A DNA stretch of 52,047 bases from Chloroflexota bacterium (GCA_016875535.1 VGPF01000011.1:1-52047), one strand, 5' to 3'; shown: positions 17,416 to 26,465, counted from the stretch's first letter. Notes: generated by a model from the letters alone, not told the origin. Numbers and translations are program-made.

Positions 17416-18177
17416 ATGAAGCTCCAAGGCAAGGTCGCCATCGTCACCGGCGCAGCGCAAGGCATAGGTGAGGCCTACGCACACGCACTGGCGGGAGAAG
17501 GCGCGGCGGTCGTCGTCGCCGATATCAATGTGGCGAAGGGCAAGAGCGTCGCCGACTCCATCAATCGCGCAGGCACGGGCGGGAAAGCAACCTGTCTCAA
17601 GCTTGACGTGGCCGATGAAAAGAGCTGCGCCGAGCTCGTCGCGCAGGCTGAGCAGCTCTACGGCGGTGTGGATATCCTGGTGAACAATGCGGCGATCTAC
17701 CACAGTATGCGGATGGACACCCTGATGAACGTGCCCCTGGACTATTACAACCGCTTCATGGCGGTGAATCTAACGGGACAGATGCTGATGACCCGAGCGG
17801 CCGTCCCCGCGATGCGCAAGCGGGGCAAGGGCAAGATCGTCTTCCAGGCCTCCGCCGTCGCCTATTCCGCCTCCAGCACGCCTTACGCGATCGCAAAGCT
17901 GGGGATCGTGGGGATGATGCGCGGCTTCGCCTTCCAGCTCGGCAAGCACAATATCAATGTCAACGGCATCGCCCCGGGGCCGATTGATACGGAGGCGACG
18001 ATGGTCACGGTGCCGAAGCATTTCATTGACCACCTGCTGGAGTCGCAACCGCTCAGGCGCATGGGCCATCCCTCTGACCTCGTCGGCGCGCTTGTCTACC
18101 TCTGCTCAAGCGAAAGCGACTACGTTACGGGCCTGATGATGGTGGTTGACGGCGGCAACACCGTCAGCCGATTGTAG
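17416..18177 (+). CDS. Short-chain dehydrogenase/reductase (classical SDR)
   Basis: A 253-residue SDR with TGAAQGIG (11-18), Asp36 favouring NAD(H), NNAA (90-93), Ser146, Tyr157 and Lys161 (YAIAK). PGPIDTE and VVDGG close the fold. A ribosome site (AAAGAGG) lies nine bases before the ATG. A TTGACA at 17362 and TATACT at 17377 are present upstream but only nine bases apart, too close to act together. It is transcribed away from the atypical SDR and converges on the acyl-CoA dehydrogenase gene. The substrate is unknown. Confidence 0.9.
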   Translation: MKLQGKVAIVTGAAQGIGEAYAHALAGEGAAVVVADINVAKGKSVADSINRAGTGGKATCLKLDVADEKSCAELVAQAEQLYGGVDILVNNAAIYHSMRMDTLMNVPLDYYNRFMAVNLTGQMLMTRAAVPAMRKRGKGKIVFQASAVAYSASSTPYAIAKLGIVGMMRGFAFQLGKHNINVNGIAPGPIDTEATMVTVPKHFIDHLLESQPLRRMGHPSDLVGALVYLCSSESDYVTGLMMVVDGGNTVSRL

Positions 18178-18194
18178 CCCTGGGGAGCGCGAGG

Positions 18195-19355
18195 TTACCT
18201 AGGCAGCCCCAAGCCGCGCTGGGCGATGATGTCACGCTGGACCTCTGACGTGCCGCCGACGATCGTCGAAGAGACCATCCCGAGGTAGTAGTCGCTCCAT
18301 GCCCCGTTGTTCGGCGCGCGCCGCTCTTCAAAGGAGAGCTGCCCCAGCATCCCCAGCATCTCGATCGCCGTCGCGGAGACTCGTTTGCGCAGCTCCTCCG
18401 TGAAAAGCTTGCCCACCGAGGCCTCCGCCGTTGGGAGGCGCCCCTGTTCCTGTATCCACGCGATGCGGTAGTTGAGGAGGACGGCGGCGCCGGCCTCGAT
18501 CCGCCTATCGGCCAGCCGGTGGCGCATCATCGCCGTGGCCTTATGCCCCTTCACGTAGGCGGTAAGGTCGTCAACGGCGCGGGCGGCGTCCGCGGCAAAC
18601 ATGATGCGATTGCGCTCGTAGTCCATCGTCCTCATCATCTGGTAGAAGCCCTTGTTCTCTTCGCCCATCAGGCACGACTTGGGAACCCGGACCTGCTCGA
18701 AGAAGATGCGCGTCTGGGCGCCGTATTTCGGGATGGTCGGCATCAACTCCACCCGGATACCGGGAGAGTGCATATCCACCAGGAAGAGGCTCACACCTTT
18801 GTGCTTGGGGGCTTGCCGGTCCGTGCGGGCGGCGAGGATGCACCAATCGGCACGATGGCCCATGCCGATGAGGTGTTTCATGCCATTGACCAGGTAGTCG
18901 TCCCCATCCCGCTGGGCGCTTGTCTCAAGGGCCGAGAGATCCGATCCGGCGATAGGCTCGGAGAAGCCCTGGCACCAGATAAGGTCGCCGCGGGAGATCG
19001 GGGGGAGGTGCTGCGCCTTCATGGAGGCGCTGCCGTAGTGCATGATCGTCGGCCCGACGAAGACGGGGCCGTGGGCCCAGCCGCCGCCGTTCGGAGCGCG
19101 GTGGTAGCCCATCTCCTCCAGGAAGATGGCCTGCTCCATGGGCCCGCGCTGCTGGCCGCCGTACTCCTTAGGCCACGTGAGCGTGAGCCAGCCCGCCTTC
19201 CCCAGCTTCCTATCGAACTGGCGGGCAGTGCGCCACTCCTCCTCCGTCATCCAGATGAAGTGGCGGCCACGCCAGCCGGAAGGGATCTCGCGTGCAAGGA
19301 AGCCGCGAAGCTCCTGCCTCAAGGCGTTCTGCGCAGGGGTGAAGCCAAAGCGCAT
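18195..19355 (-). CDS. Acyl-CoA dehydrogenase family protein
   Basis: FAD enzyme introducing a trans-2 double bond into acyl-CoA thioesters, 386 residues. FSEPIAGSDLSAL (131-143) is the FAD/substrate signature, and GGTSEVQRDIIAQRGLGLPR closes the protein. The catalytic Glu of medium-chain enzymes (YEGT) is Gly here, but MDYER at 244-248 aligns with the LDLER motif of isovaleryl-CoA dehydrogenase, so Glu247 is the likely base; that points to branched or bulky substrates. It lies 36 bases downstream of the CoA-transferase gene on the same strand, and the pair form an operon for activating and oxidising a carboxylic acid. Confidence 0.92.
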   Translation of the reverse strand: MRFGFTPAQNALRQELRGFLAREIPSGWRGRHFIWMTEEEWRTARQFDRKLGKAGWLTLTWPKEYGGQQRGPMEQAIFLEEMGYHRAPNGGGWAHGPVFVGPTIMHYGSASMKAQHLPPISRGDLIWCQGFSEPIAGSDLSALETSAQRDGDDYLVNGMKHLIGMGHRADWCILAARTDRQAPKHKGVSLFLVDMHSPGIRVELMPTIPKYGAQTRIFFEQVRVPKSCLMGEENKGFYQMMRTMDYERNRIMFAADAARAVDDLTAYVKGHKATAMMRHRLADRRIEAGAAVLLNYRIAWIQEQGRLPTAEASVGKLFTEELRKRVSATAIEMLGMLGQLSFEERRAPNNGAWSDYYLGMVSSTIVGGTSEVQRDIIAQRGLGLPR

Positions 19356-19391
19356 GGGGGATTACGTTGGAACTGTTAGGCGGGAAGGGCC

Positions 19392-21836
19392 TTAATGGAT
19401 AACCTGACTTTTCGTCAGTTGCTCGATACGCTCACTCCCTAAGCCAAGGAGGGACATGAGCACATAGTCGTTATCCGCCCCCAGAAGAGGGGCGGGAGTT
19501 GCGGTCTTCGGTCGGCCGGATGACAGGTGCCAGGCGAGGCCTGTGGTGAAATGAAGCCCTGCGACAGGGTGATGGTCTTCGATGGCGAAGTCCCGAGCCT
19601 TTAAGTGCTCGTTCGAAATCAGGTCGTGCTCGTTGAAGACCGGGCCGCAGAGCACCCCCTGGCTTTGCAGATGCTTCGCGATGGCCCACCGGCTTTGCGG
19701 CTTTGTCCAGGCTGTGATGATTGCATCGAGCGTCTCCTGATTTCTGTGCCGCAACGCTTCGGTCTTGAACCTTGGGGCGTTCATCAGCTCCGGTCTCCCC
19801 ATGGCGCGGCACAGGGCCGCCCATTCCGATTGGGAGCCGATGGAGATGGCAACCCAGGAATCCGGGCCATCGGCCCGGAACATGTTATGGGGCGCTTTGT
19901 GCGCGTGCCAGTTGCCGATCGTCTTCGGCTCCTGCCCGGTCAGTGAGAGGGAGGCTATCGCATCAGGCAAGAGACTTTGGATCGCCTCCACCATGGAGAC
20001 GTCAATCTTCGAGCCTTCCCCTGTTAACCGTCTCTTGAACAGCGCTTGGCTAACGCTCAGCATAACGAAGAGCGCAGAGACAGGATCCGGCAGGACGCTT
20101 CCCACCAGGCGCGGGTGGGAGTCCCGGTAACCGGTAATCGCCGCCAGTCCGCTAGAGGCGATTACGCCGGTATGGAAGGCGGAATATCTGCTCCACGGGC
20201 CGGTGCTTCCGAAGGCGCTCATGGAGACGACGATGATGTCCGGCCGGATCGAGCGGAGCGTCTCGTACCCCAACCCGATCTTCTCCAGGGTGCCTGCGGA
20301 GAAGTTCTCTATGACGACATCGGTAGATGCGATGAGCTGCTTGGCTAGGGCTAGTCCTTCCTGCGTGCGGAGATTCACGGTGCAGGAGCGCTTGCCGCGA
20401 TTGACCGAGTTGAAGATCGAAGAGTTGTTCGGCGGTTCACCGGAGAATGGACCGAGGGCTCGAGAGTTCGGGTTCAGGCGGCTCTCCAATAGGACGACTT
20501 CCGCCCCCAATTGAGCCATCCACTGGCCGGCTAGGGGAGCCGCGATCATCTGGCCAAGGTCCAGCACCCGGATGCCTTCAAAAGGCAAAGAAGCCGATGT
20601 TCGCCCCCTCCCCTGCTTTGGCTGGAGCGCCCGTGTATCCGGTGCTTTCTCTTGCCAATGATCCGTAACTTCTTGCGCAGGCCTCTTGATGAACGGCGGA
20701 AGCGGCGCGGCATTGTGCAGGCGCTCCCTGTTCAGCACCACAGCAGAGCCGGGCAGCCTCCCGGAGGCATCGCCTTTGACGCCGGTGCCCTGCAGGAAGC
20801 CCCGGTCGGCGCTCTGCTCATTGAAGAAGGCCTCTCGGATGGAAAGGAGTGGCGCAGACGGCACACCCCGTTCCTGCGTTTTCCGAAAGAGCTCGTTTTT
20901 CCGTTGCTCAACAAGCCAGGAGACGATAAGCGGCTCAAGCTCATCCCAGTGGGTGCCCCGGCTGGGGCCGGTTGCGAACTCCGGCCTGGACGCCCATTCG
21001 GGGTTTCCCATGATCTCGACCAGTTCCTTCCAATGCTTATCAATGAAGGCGACAAGGACAAACCAGCCGTCCGAGCACGGCAAATAGTGGTTCGGCGCCT
21101 GCCGTGCCTTGAGTTGAGCGCGCCCCACGAGATTCCCGCTATAGCCGGAGACTCCCGTGAACCACACCATCAGGCTGGCCAGCGCCTCATGCTTCGCCAA
21201 GTCAACGGCGCACCCTCTCCCGGTGTTTTCCTTGACGAGCAGGCCCAGCATGGCCCCGACTGCGGCTGAGAGTCCACCGATGAACTCGCCGATATAGCCG
21301 TTGGAGCGCAGGGGAGGCTCGGCATCGAGATCCGAGGCGTAGTCCGGAAAGCCGGGCGTGCAGTTCGCGATGCCGCTCACCGCCATCAGGACAAGGTCGT
21401 CCGCCTTCCATGAGGCATAGGGGCCGTGCTGTCCGAACGGAGTTACGGAGATGACAACCAGTCCTGGGTATGCCTTCTGCAGATCTTCCTGGGAGATGCC
21501 GAGAGGCGAATGTTCAAGAGCGGCAAAGTCATGGATAAGAACGTCGGCACGGCCCAGAAGCCGCATCCTTTGCTGTTTCGATGCTGAAGCCGTCAGGTCA
21601 GTGGCAATCGCCCTCTTCCCTCGGTTCAGATAGGCGAACATGGCGCTGGTATCCAAGCCGGGAGTCCCGGCAAACGGCCCAAGCCGCCGGGCTGTATCGC
21701 CCGTTGCAGGCTCGATCTTCAGCACGTCGGCGCCCGCATCCGCCAATAGGCGAGCGGCGAACGGAACGGAAATGAAGTCGCCAAGCTCCAGGACTCGTTT
21801 GCCCGCTAAGGGGCGCTGCTGAGGAGTGGGTGCCAT
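19392..21836 (-). CDS. Double-domain CaiB/BaiF (family III) CoA-transferase
   Basis: 814 residues holding two complete class III CoA-transferase modules in tandem. Module 1 begins GKRVLELGDFISVPFAARLLADAGADV (12-38) and has its catalytic Asp in AVDLAKHEA (Asp212). Module 2 begins at about 420 with GIRVLDLGQMIAAPLAGQWMAQLGAEV and has IDVSMVEA (Asp612). Both Asp residues that form the acyl anhydride are kept. Single-module relatives are about 400 residues and dimerise as interlocked rings, so this fusion may build the dimer within one chain. I chose the ATG at 21836 (GGGGAGG upstream) over upstream starts to 22034. It is the first gene of an operon with the acyl-CoA dehydrogenase. Confidence 0.93.
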   Translation of the reverse strand: MAPTPQQRPLAGKRVLELGDFISVPFAARLLADAGADVLKIEPATGDTARRLGPFAGTPGLDTSAMFAYLNRGKRAIATDLTASASKQQRMRLLGRADVLIHDFAALEHSPLGISQEDLQKAYPGLVVISVTPFGQHGPYASWKADDLVLMAVSGIANCTPGFPDYASDLDAEPPLRSNGYIGEFIGGLSAAVGAMLGLLVKENTGRGCAVDLAKHEALASLMVWFTGVSGYSGNLVGRAQLKARQAPNHYLPCSDGWFVLVAFIDKHWKELVEIMGNPEWASRPEFATGPSRGTHWDELEPLIVSWLVEQRKNELFRKTQERGVPSAPLLSIREAFFNEQSADRGFLQGTGVKGDASGRLPGSAVVLNRERLHNAAPLPPFIKRPAQEVTDHWQEKAPDTRALQPKQGRGRTSASLPFEGIRVLDLGQMIAAPLAGQWMAQLGAEVVLLESRLNPNSRALGPFSGEPPNNSSIFNSVNRGKRSCTVNLRTQEGLALAKQLIASTDVVIENFSAGTLEKIGLGYETLRSIRPDIIVVSMSAFGSTGPWSRYSAFHTGVIASSGLAAITGYRDSHPRLVGSVLPDPVSALFVMLSVSQALFKRRLTGEGSKIDVSMVEAIQSLLPDAIASLSLTGQEPKTIGNWHAHKAPHNMFRADGPDSWVAISIGSQSEWAALCRAMGRPELMNAPRFKTEALRHRNQETLDAIITAWTKPQSRWAIAKHLQSQGVLCGPVFNEHDLISNEHLKARDFAIEDHHPVAGLHFTTGLAWHLSSGRPKTATPAPLLGADNDYVLMSLLGLGSERIEQLTKSQVIH

Positions 21837-22142
21837 CGTGTTGAAGCCTCCCCTTTGGGTCATAGGAACCCCAGTCCGGCCTTTGGGGAAGGATAGCCGA
21901 ACGGTGCTGTGTGTACCACCTTCCGTTTCACTTCGGCAGAGTCGGCAGCCAAGAACCACTTCAGGATCGGCTGCCGATTCCCCCAGCTTCGGCCTGATGC
22001 GCGCAAGCCTGCGCATCAAAGCAGATACAGGCATACCCTACGGTAGACAGCCTCCTATAGAATGCACCCCATCCATCTGCTTAGTAAGCAGCACACGAGC
22101 GAAGCTGCGGGCTGTTTGGCCCAAAGGGCAAAGGAGACGACT

Positions 22143-22910
22143 ATGGCAGGGCGTTTGGCGGGCAAAGTCGCGATTATCACCGGGGGGGCGCAGGGCATCG
22201 GCCTTGCAGGGGCAAGGATGTTCCTGCGTGAAGGGGCGCATGTCGTCATCGCTGACAAGAATGCTGAGGCGAGCGAGACGGCGATGAAAGAGCTGCAAAC
22301 CCTGGGTGCGGTCAAGTCCATTGTGACGGACGTCCGCAACCCGCAACAGGTGGAGAAGATGGTTGCCCAGGCCGTCGCCGCCTTCGGGAAGCTGGACATC
22401 CTCTATAACAACGCCGGGTATTCCATCGTGGAACGGGTCGGCGCCGCCGATGTGCCTCTGGACGTTTGGCATGAGACGATTGACGTGAACCTGAACGGTT
22501 CCTTCTACTGCACCAAGTACGCCCTGCCGCACCTGATCAAGAATGGCGGCGGCTCCATCATGTACACGGCCTCCGTCGCCGTGGACGGCAACGTCAATCA
22601 GAACGCCTATGCCGTGGGCAAAGGCGGCCTAGTGCCGCTGATGCGCACCATCGCGATGCAATACCTGCCCGACAAGGTCCGGGTGAATCTCCTGGTACCA
22701 GGAGGCACAGCAACGCCGCGACTCCAACAGCGGTACGCCGCTCAAGGAGGCTTCGGCCCGGTCTACCAGTCCAAAGGCCTGCTGGGGATAAACGACCCGG
22801 ACGATGTGGCCTACGCCGCCGTCTTCCTAGCCTCGGACGAATCGCGGCACATCACCGGGCAATCCCTATGGATAGATTCCGGCTTTAACCTCCACTACAC
22901 GCCCAAGTAG
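22143..22910 (+). CDS. Short-chain dehydrogenase/reductase (classical SDR)
   Basis: A 255-residue SDR with TGGAQGIG (13-20), Asp38 favouring NAD(H), NNAG (89-92), Ser144, Tyr156 and Lys160. The ATG at 22143 has AAAGGAG six bases upstream; earlier in-frame starts lack this and would add an unrelated stretch. Its LNGSFYCTKYALPHLIKNGGG stretch resembles the SDRs at 6139 and 6888, so they are probably paralogs. It is divergent from the CoA-transferase operon, which may share its substrate pathway. Confidence 0.91.
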   Translation: MAGRLAGKVAIITGGAQGIGLAGARMFLREGAHVVIADKNAEASETAMKELQTLGAVKSIVTDVRNPQQVEKMVAQAVAAFGKLDILYNNAGYSIVERVGAADVPLDVWHETIDVNLNGSFYCTKYALPHLIKNGGGSIMYTASVAVDGNVNQNAYAVGKGGLVPLMRTIAMQYLPDKVRVNLLVPGGTATPRLQQRYAAQGGFGPVYQSKGLLGINDPDDVAYAAVFLASDESRHITGQSLWIDSGFNLHYTPK

Positions 22911-23061
22911 CCTAAGGGGTCGGGCATACCTTTCCCAGCGATGGGGGCTATCCTGCACGCGTCATTCGTCATACGCCACGTTAGGTAGCTGGCCAGGGTT
23001 CGGCCGCGGGTCTCATGCGGTTGACGCGCTTCGAGTGGCTGTCTCTTGAGCATAGGGTTGT

Positions 23062-23247
23062 TATACTGCCCCAATGCCAACACGAGTAGTGGCTCTTGGA
23101 GCAGGCTTCGGCGGCCTAGAGCTGACAGCACTCCTATCAGAACATCTAGGCGATCAGCTTGATCTTGTCCTCATAGACAAGGCTGATGCCTTCGTCTTCG
23201 GCTTCTCAAAGCTCGATATGATGCTCGGGAAGCGGCAGCAGGGCTGA
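23062..23247 (+). pseudogene. NAD(P)/FAD-dependent oxidoreductase, N-terminal fragment
   Basis: A 57-codon frame from ATG 23074 to TGA 23247 reads VVALGAGFGGLELTALLSE then LDLVLIDKADAFVFGFSKLDMMLG. This is the first Rossmann fold (GxGxxG) of a sulfide:quinone reductase/NADH dehydrogenase-like flavoprotein, whose full length is near 400 residues. The rest is missing. The frame ends right at an eight-base inverted repeat at 23249-23272. An extended -10 box (TGT then TATACT at 23062-23067) sits so that transcription would start at the ATG, a leaderless arrangement. The gene seems to have been decapitated by a deletion or insertion. Confidence 0.6.
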
Positions 23248-23248
23248 T

Positions 23249-23272
23249 CTGCCCGCCGGATCAAGCGGGCAG
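23249..23272. repeat. Inverted repeat at the break of the flavoprotein fragment
   Basis: CTGCCCGC (23249-23256) pairs perfectly with GCGGGCAG (23265-23272) around an eight-base spacer. It begins two bases after the premature stop. It could be a terminator-like hairpin or a scar of the event that removed the rest of the gene. Confidence 0.5.
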
Positions 23273-23339
23273 GCAGGAATGTGGGACGAACGTTGAGTGA
23301 AGAGGCGGCAGAAGCGGGCGATTGCCTGTGACCTGTTCC

Positions 23340-24164
23340 TTACCCGTTTGCATCCCCGCGCGCCTCATGGATGCGCACGGAGGCGGGCACGCTCACAAGA
23401 GTTGAGCCGCCGTCAACATAGATCGTGCTGCCCGTCAGGTAGGCGCCCGCGGCGGAAGCCACAAAGATGCAGGCGTAGGCAACCTCTTCCGGCTTGGCGT
23501 AACGACCCGCCGGGATCGCCTGCAGGTACTTCCTGTCCGAATCCGGGTTCTGCCACAATTGCTGCCGGACGCCCTCCGTCTCCGTCTGCCCCGGCGCCAC
23601 GCACATCACGCGGATGCCGTGCCTGGCCCACTCCAGCGCCAGGGTGTGCGCCATGGCCACCACGCCGCCTTTGGCAGAGGCCGAATGAACGTTCCCAGGC
23701 GAGCCGGTGAGGGGCGTGTTGGAGGTGATATTAATGATGACGCCTCCCTTTTTGGCAGCGATCATCTCCTTGCCGACGGCCTGGGAGCAGTTCCACGTGC
23801 CGTCAAGGACGATGCGCACCACGGCGTTCCACCCGTTCTGGGAGAGGCCCTCCGCCGGAACGTTGAAGTTCCCGGCGGCATTATTCACCAAGACGTCTAT
23901 GCGCTTGAACTCCTTCACCGCCGCCGCCGTCATCGCCTCCACCTGTGCGCGCTCCCGAACGTCGCACTGGGCCACAAGAGCCTTTTGTCCTAGGCCCCGC
24001 ACTTCTGCGGCTACCTTCTCCAGGTTCTCCACTTTGCGACTGGCAAGGACAATGTCGGCCCCAACTTTGGCGAACTCCAAAGCAATGGCGCGCCCGATGC
24101 CGGTGCCGCCGCCGGTGACGATGGCCACCTTCCCGGCCAGGGCGTCTGGAGCAAACGTCGGCAT
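23340..24164 (-). CDS. SDR of the 2,4-dienoyl-CoA / trans-2-enoyl-CoA reductase type
   Basis: A 274-residue SDR. TGGGTGIG is at 17-24, and ASRK (41-44) after the second strand favours NADPH. NNAAGNF (94-100) is diagnostic for dienoyl-CoA reductases. The usual Tyr of YxxxK is His160, followed by Lys165 in VHSASAK; this same replacement (VHxxxAK) marks that family, which uses another Tyr for proton transfer. It would reduce polyunsaturated enoyl-CoA thioesters, which fits the acyl-CoA dehydrogenase and CoA-transferase nearby. It is divergent from the CMD-family gene. Confidence 0.88.
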   Translation of the reverse strand: MPTFAPDALAGKVAIVTGGGTGIGRAIALEFAKVGADIVLASRKVENLEKVAAEVRGLGQKALVAQCDVRERAQVEAMTAAAVKEFKRIDVLVNNAAGNFNVPAEGLSQNGWNAVVRIVLDGTWNCSQAVGKEMIAAKKGGVIINITSNTPLTGSPGNVHSASAKGGVVAMAHTLALEWARHGIRVMCVAPGQTETEGVRQQLWQNPDSDRKYLQAIPAGRYAKPEEVAYACIFVASAAGAYLTGSTIYVDGGSTLVSVPASVRIHEARGDANG

Positions 24165-24299
24165 GGTACTTCACCTTCTTTTCACAACTGCGCTCCCGGC
24201 ATTGTACGCCAGCGCAACTCCACGTCGTACACCTTTTGTCTATGCGTGGCGCAATAGTCGCCGCGAGAGCAGGGAAACCACACAAAGGAGCCTCCATCC

Positions 24300-24635
24300 A
24301 TGCGTTATGAACCGCTGAAGCCCTCCTCCTACGAATCGCTCGCCCCGCACTTCGGCGAGTTCACCCGCAATGTCCCTTTTGGCGATATCTGGGAGCGCCC
24401 TCAGCTCACCAAGCGTGAGCGGAGCCTCAATACCCTAGCGGCGCTGATGGCGATGGGCAAAACCCCGCAGATCTACGGCCACGTCCAGGGGGCCCAAGCT
24501 AACGGCGTGAAGAAGGAGGAGATCGGAGAGGTCTTCATGCATCTCGCCGTCTATTGTGGCTGGCCCGCCGCCATCAACGCTTTTGACGCAGCCAAAGAAG
24601 CCCTTGACGCCCCGCAGGCCAAGCGCCCGGCATAA
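24300..24635 (+). CDS. Carboxymuconolactone decarboxylase (CMD) family protein
   Basis: A 111-residue all-helical protein of the CMD/AhpD-like family. LTKRERSLNTLAALMAMGKTPQIYGHVQGAQANGV followed by HLAVYCGWPAAINAF is the classical PcaC-type signature with the YxGWPxA motif. There is no CxxC, so it is not a peroxiredoxin-type AhpD. PcaC decarboxylates gamma-carboxymuconolactone in protocatechuate breakdown, but most family members beside SDR genes have no proven reaction. AAAGGAG lies eight bases before the ATG. Confidence 0.88.
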   Translation: MRYEPLKPSSYESLAPHFGEFTRNVPFGDIWERPQLTKRERSLNTLAALMAMGKTPQIYGHVQGAQANGVKKEEIGEVFMHLAVYCGWPAAINAFDAAKEALDAPQAKRPA

Positions 24636-24677
24636 CCCACACCCGCATCGTATGCCAAGAGCCTTAGGAAACCCCAG

Positions 24678-25619
24678 ATGACCGTGATAATCACAGGCAG
24701 GACGGGATTCATCGGCTCCCACATCGCCAGGCATCTTGTGAAAAGGCGCGGCGCAGCAAAGGTCGTTCTCTTTGATGCGAATCCTAACCATCCCAGGGTT
24801 GCGGACATCGAAAAGAACGTCGTCATCGTCCATGGCGACCTGCAGGAGCCGATGGATCTGTTGCAAACCATGCGCGCCCACGATGTTGAGCGCGTTGCCC
24901 ATCTGGCCTACGCCATCGGTTCCCTTGCAAATGCCAACCCGCCGCGCTTTGTGAGTATTGACGCCGTAGGCACCACTAACGTCTTTGAGGCGGCGCGCAT
25001 CCATGGGGTCAAGCGCGTTGTCTATGCCAGCTCCCTGGGCGTCTATCCCACAAGCAACGCAGTGGAATCGAAGGCAGCCTTAGAAGATGAATTCCCGAAG
25101 CCGAACACGATCTACGGCGCATGCAAGGTGCTTAATGAAGTAACGGCGGAGGTCTACCGTACGCAGTTCGGCCTGGACACCATCGGCATCCGACTGCCGA
25201 GGGTCTTCGGCCACGAGCGCCTTTCGCGGAACCTCGGCTCCGCCTCTATGTGGGGCGATGTTCCCGGGATGGTTGCGCTGGGCCGGCCGGCTGAGCTGCC
25301 GCCTCTGAACCAGCTTGTGGACTGGGTGCATGTTGAAGACGCTGCATAGGCTTTCGCCCTAGCGCTCGAAGTAGCAGAGCCTACCCACCGCCTCTTCAAT
25401 TTGAGCGCGGGGAACATCCGGGTGGCAGAATGGCATGCTGCCATCAAGAAGGCCATGCCGGAGGCTGAGATCGCCATTCACTCCGATCCTGCAGAGGCCG
25501 GGCGTCCCCTCAACAACACCCGCATCGTGGCCGATTTAGGCTTTCACCCAAAGTACAGCACCGAACGCGCCATCGCTGAGTATGTTCAGGCTGTTCGCGG
25601 CGGCACAAGAAAGCCCTAA
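24678..25619 (+). pseudogene. NAD-dependent epimerase/dehydratase (extended SDR) interrupted by an in-frame TAG
   Basis: One reading frame of 313 codons encodes an extended SDR: TGRTGFIGSHIARHL at the N-terminal end, YASSLGVYP and the YGACK active-site motif (Tyr and Lys kept), then QLVDWVHVEDAA. A TAG at 25347-25349 follows, and the same frame continues without shift as AFALALEVAEPTHRLFNLSAGN to a stop at 25619. The junction fits the usual VHVEDAARAF exactly, so one codon has become a stop. The truncated 223-residue product would lack the C-terminal substrate domain. It is either a recent pseudogene, a sequencing error or a suppressed stop. It lies 42 bases after the CMD gene on the same strand. 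Confidence 0.85.
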
Positions 25620-25643
25620 CTCACAAGAGGGACACCTCGCAGC

Positions 25644-26375
25644 TTAACCGCCGGGCGCCTTCCCCCGTTCCCCGAACATGTACTGGTACGTCACTCCCGC
25701 GATCGCGGCGCCGATGAGCGGGCCGAGCCAGTAGATCCAGTGCGCGTTCCATTCGCCTCCGATAAGCGCCGGGCCGAAGGTGCGCGCAGGGTTCACCGAG
25801 ACTGTTGTGAACGGGATGCCCACCAGGTGCACCACGGCCAGAGTAAGGCCGATGGCGATGGGCGCTATGGGAAAACCCGGGCCGCGCTTGTCCACAGCTA
25901 CGGCGAAGATGACCCAAACGAACATGAAGGTGAGGACGACTTCCATCCCAAAGCCGCGAAGCTCTGTGAAGCCCTCCGCCCGCGCCGCTTGGCCGATGGA
26001 ATTCGCCCCAAGCTCATACTCCATCACCGCAGGAATCAGTATCCGGACAAGACCTGCGGCGATGACTGCGCCCACCAGCTGCGCCAGGACATAGGCGACC
26101 GCCTTCTCTTTGCCGATCTTCCCTGTGAGAAGCGCCGCAAAAGTCACGGCCGGGTTGATATGCCCTCCGGAGATCCGCGCCGTCGCCGCGACGACGGCCG
26201 CGATTGAGATGCCGAAGGCCAGGGAAATCGTCAGCAGACGCGCCGCATCCATCCCGCCGCCCGTTACGTTGGCCGAGGCAACAGCCGTTCCCAGCACAAG
26301 GAAGATGAAGATGAACGTCCCAACGGCTTCCGCACAGATCGCGCGCATCGTCTCCGGTTTCTTCAACTCCTCCAT
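25644..26375 (-). CDS. aqpZ: Aquaporin (MIP family, AqpZ-like)
   Basis: Inner-membrane channel of 243 residues with six predicted transmembrane helices. Both half-helix motifs are intact: SGGHINPAV in the first half and SVNPARTFG in the second, with the pore Arg after NPA. HLVGIPFTTVSVNPAR matches the water-selective AqpZ group, where His of helix 5 narrows the filter, so water rather than glycerol is the likely substrate. The C-terminal tail is short and charged. It stands alone, convergent with the broken epimerase. Family certain, selectivity inferred. Confidence 0.9.
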   Translation of the reverse strand: MEELKKPETMRAICAEAVGTFIFIFLVLGTAVASANVTGGGMDAARLLTISLAFGISIAAVVAATARISGGHINPAVTFAALLTGKIGKEKAVAYVLAQLVGAVIAAGLVRILIPAVMEYELGANSIGQAARAEGFTELRGFGMEVVLTFMFVWVIFAVAVDKRGPGFPIAPIAIGLTLAVVHLVGIPFTTVSVNPARTFGPALIGGEWNAHWIYWLGPLIGAAIAGVTYQYMFGERGKAPGG

Positions 26376-26465
26376 CTGCGCCTATCCCTCCTGCCGGCCT
26401 TTCTCCGATCAAGCCGGCGAAAATTTCGCGTATCATACACCTCCCTACAACAGATGGGGGGAATC

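Noticed and set aside
23297-24318. Long plus-strand frames opposite the SDR at 23340-24164
   Set aside because: They are Arg/Pro/Ala-rich shadows of a clear minus-strand SDR with all motifs.
25347-25349. TAG in the epimerase as a pyrrolysine codon
   Set aside because: Pyrrolysine is known in methylamine methyltransferases and few other enzymes; no pyl genes or matching context are seen.
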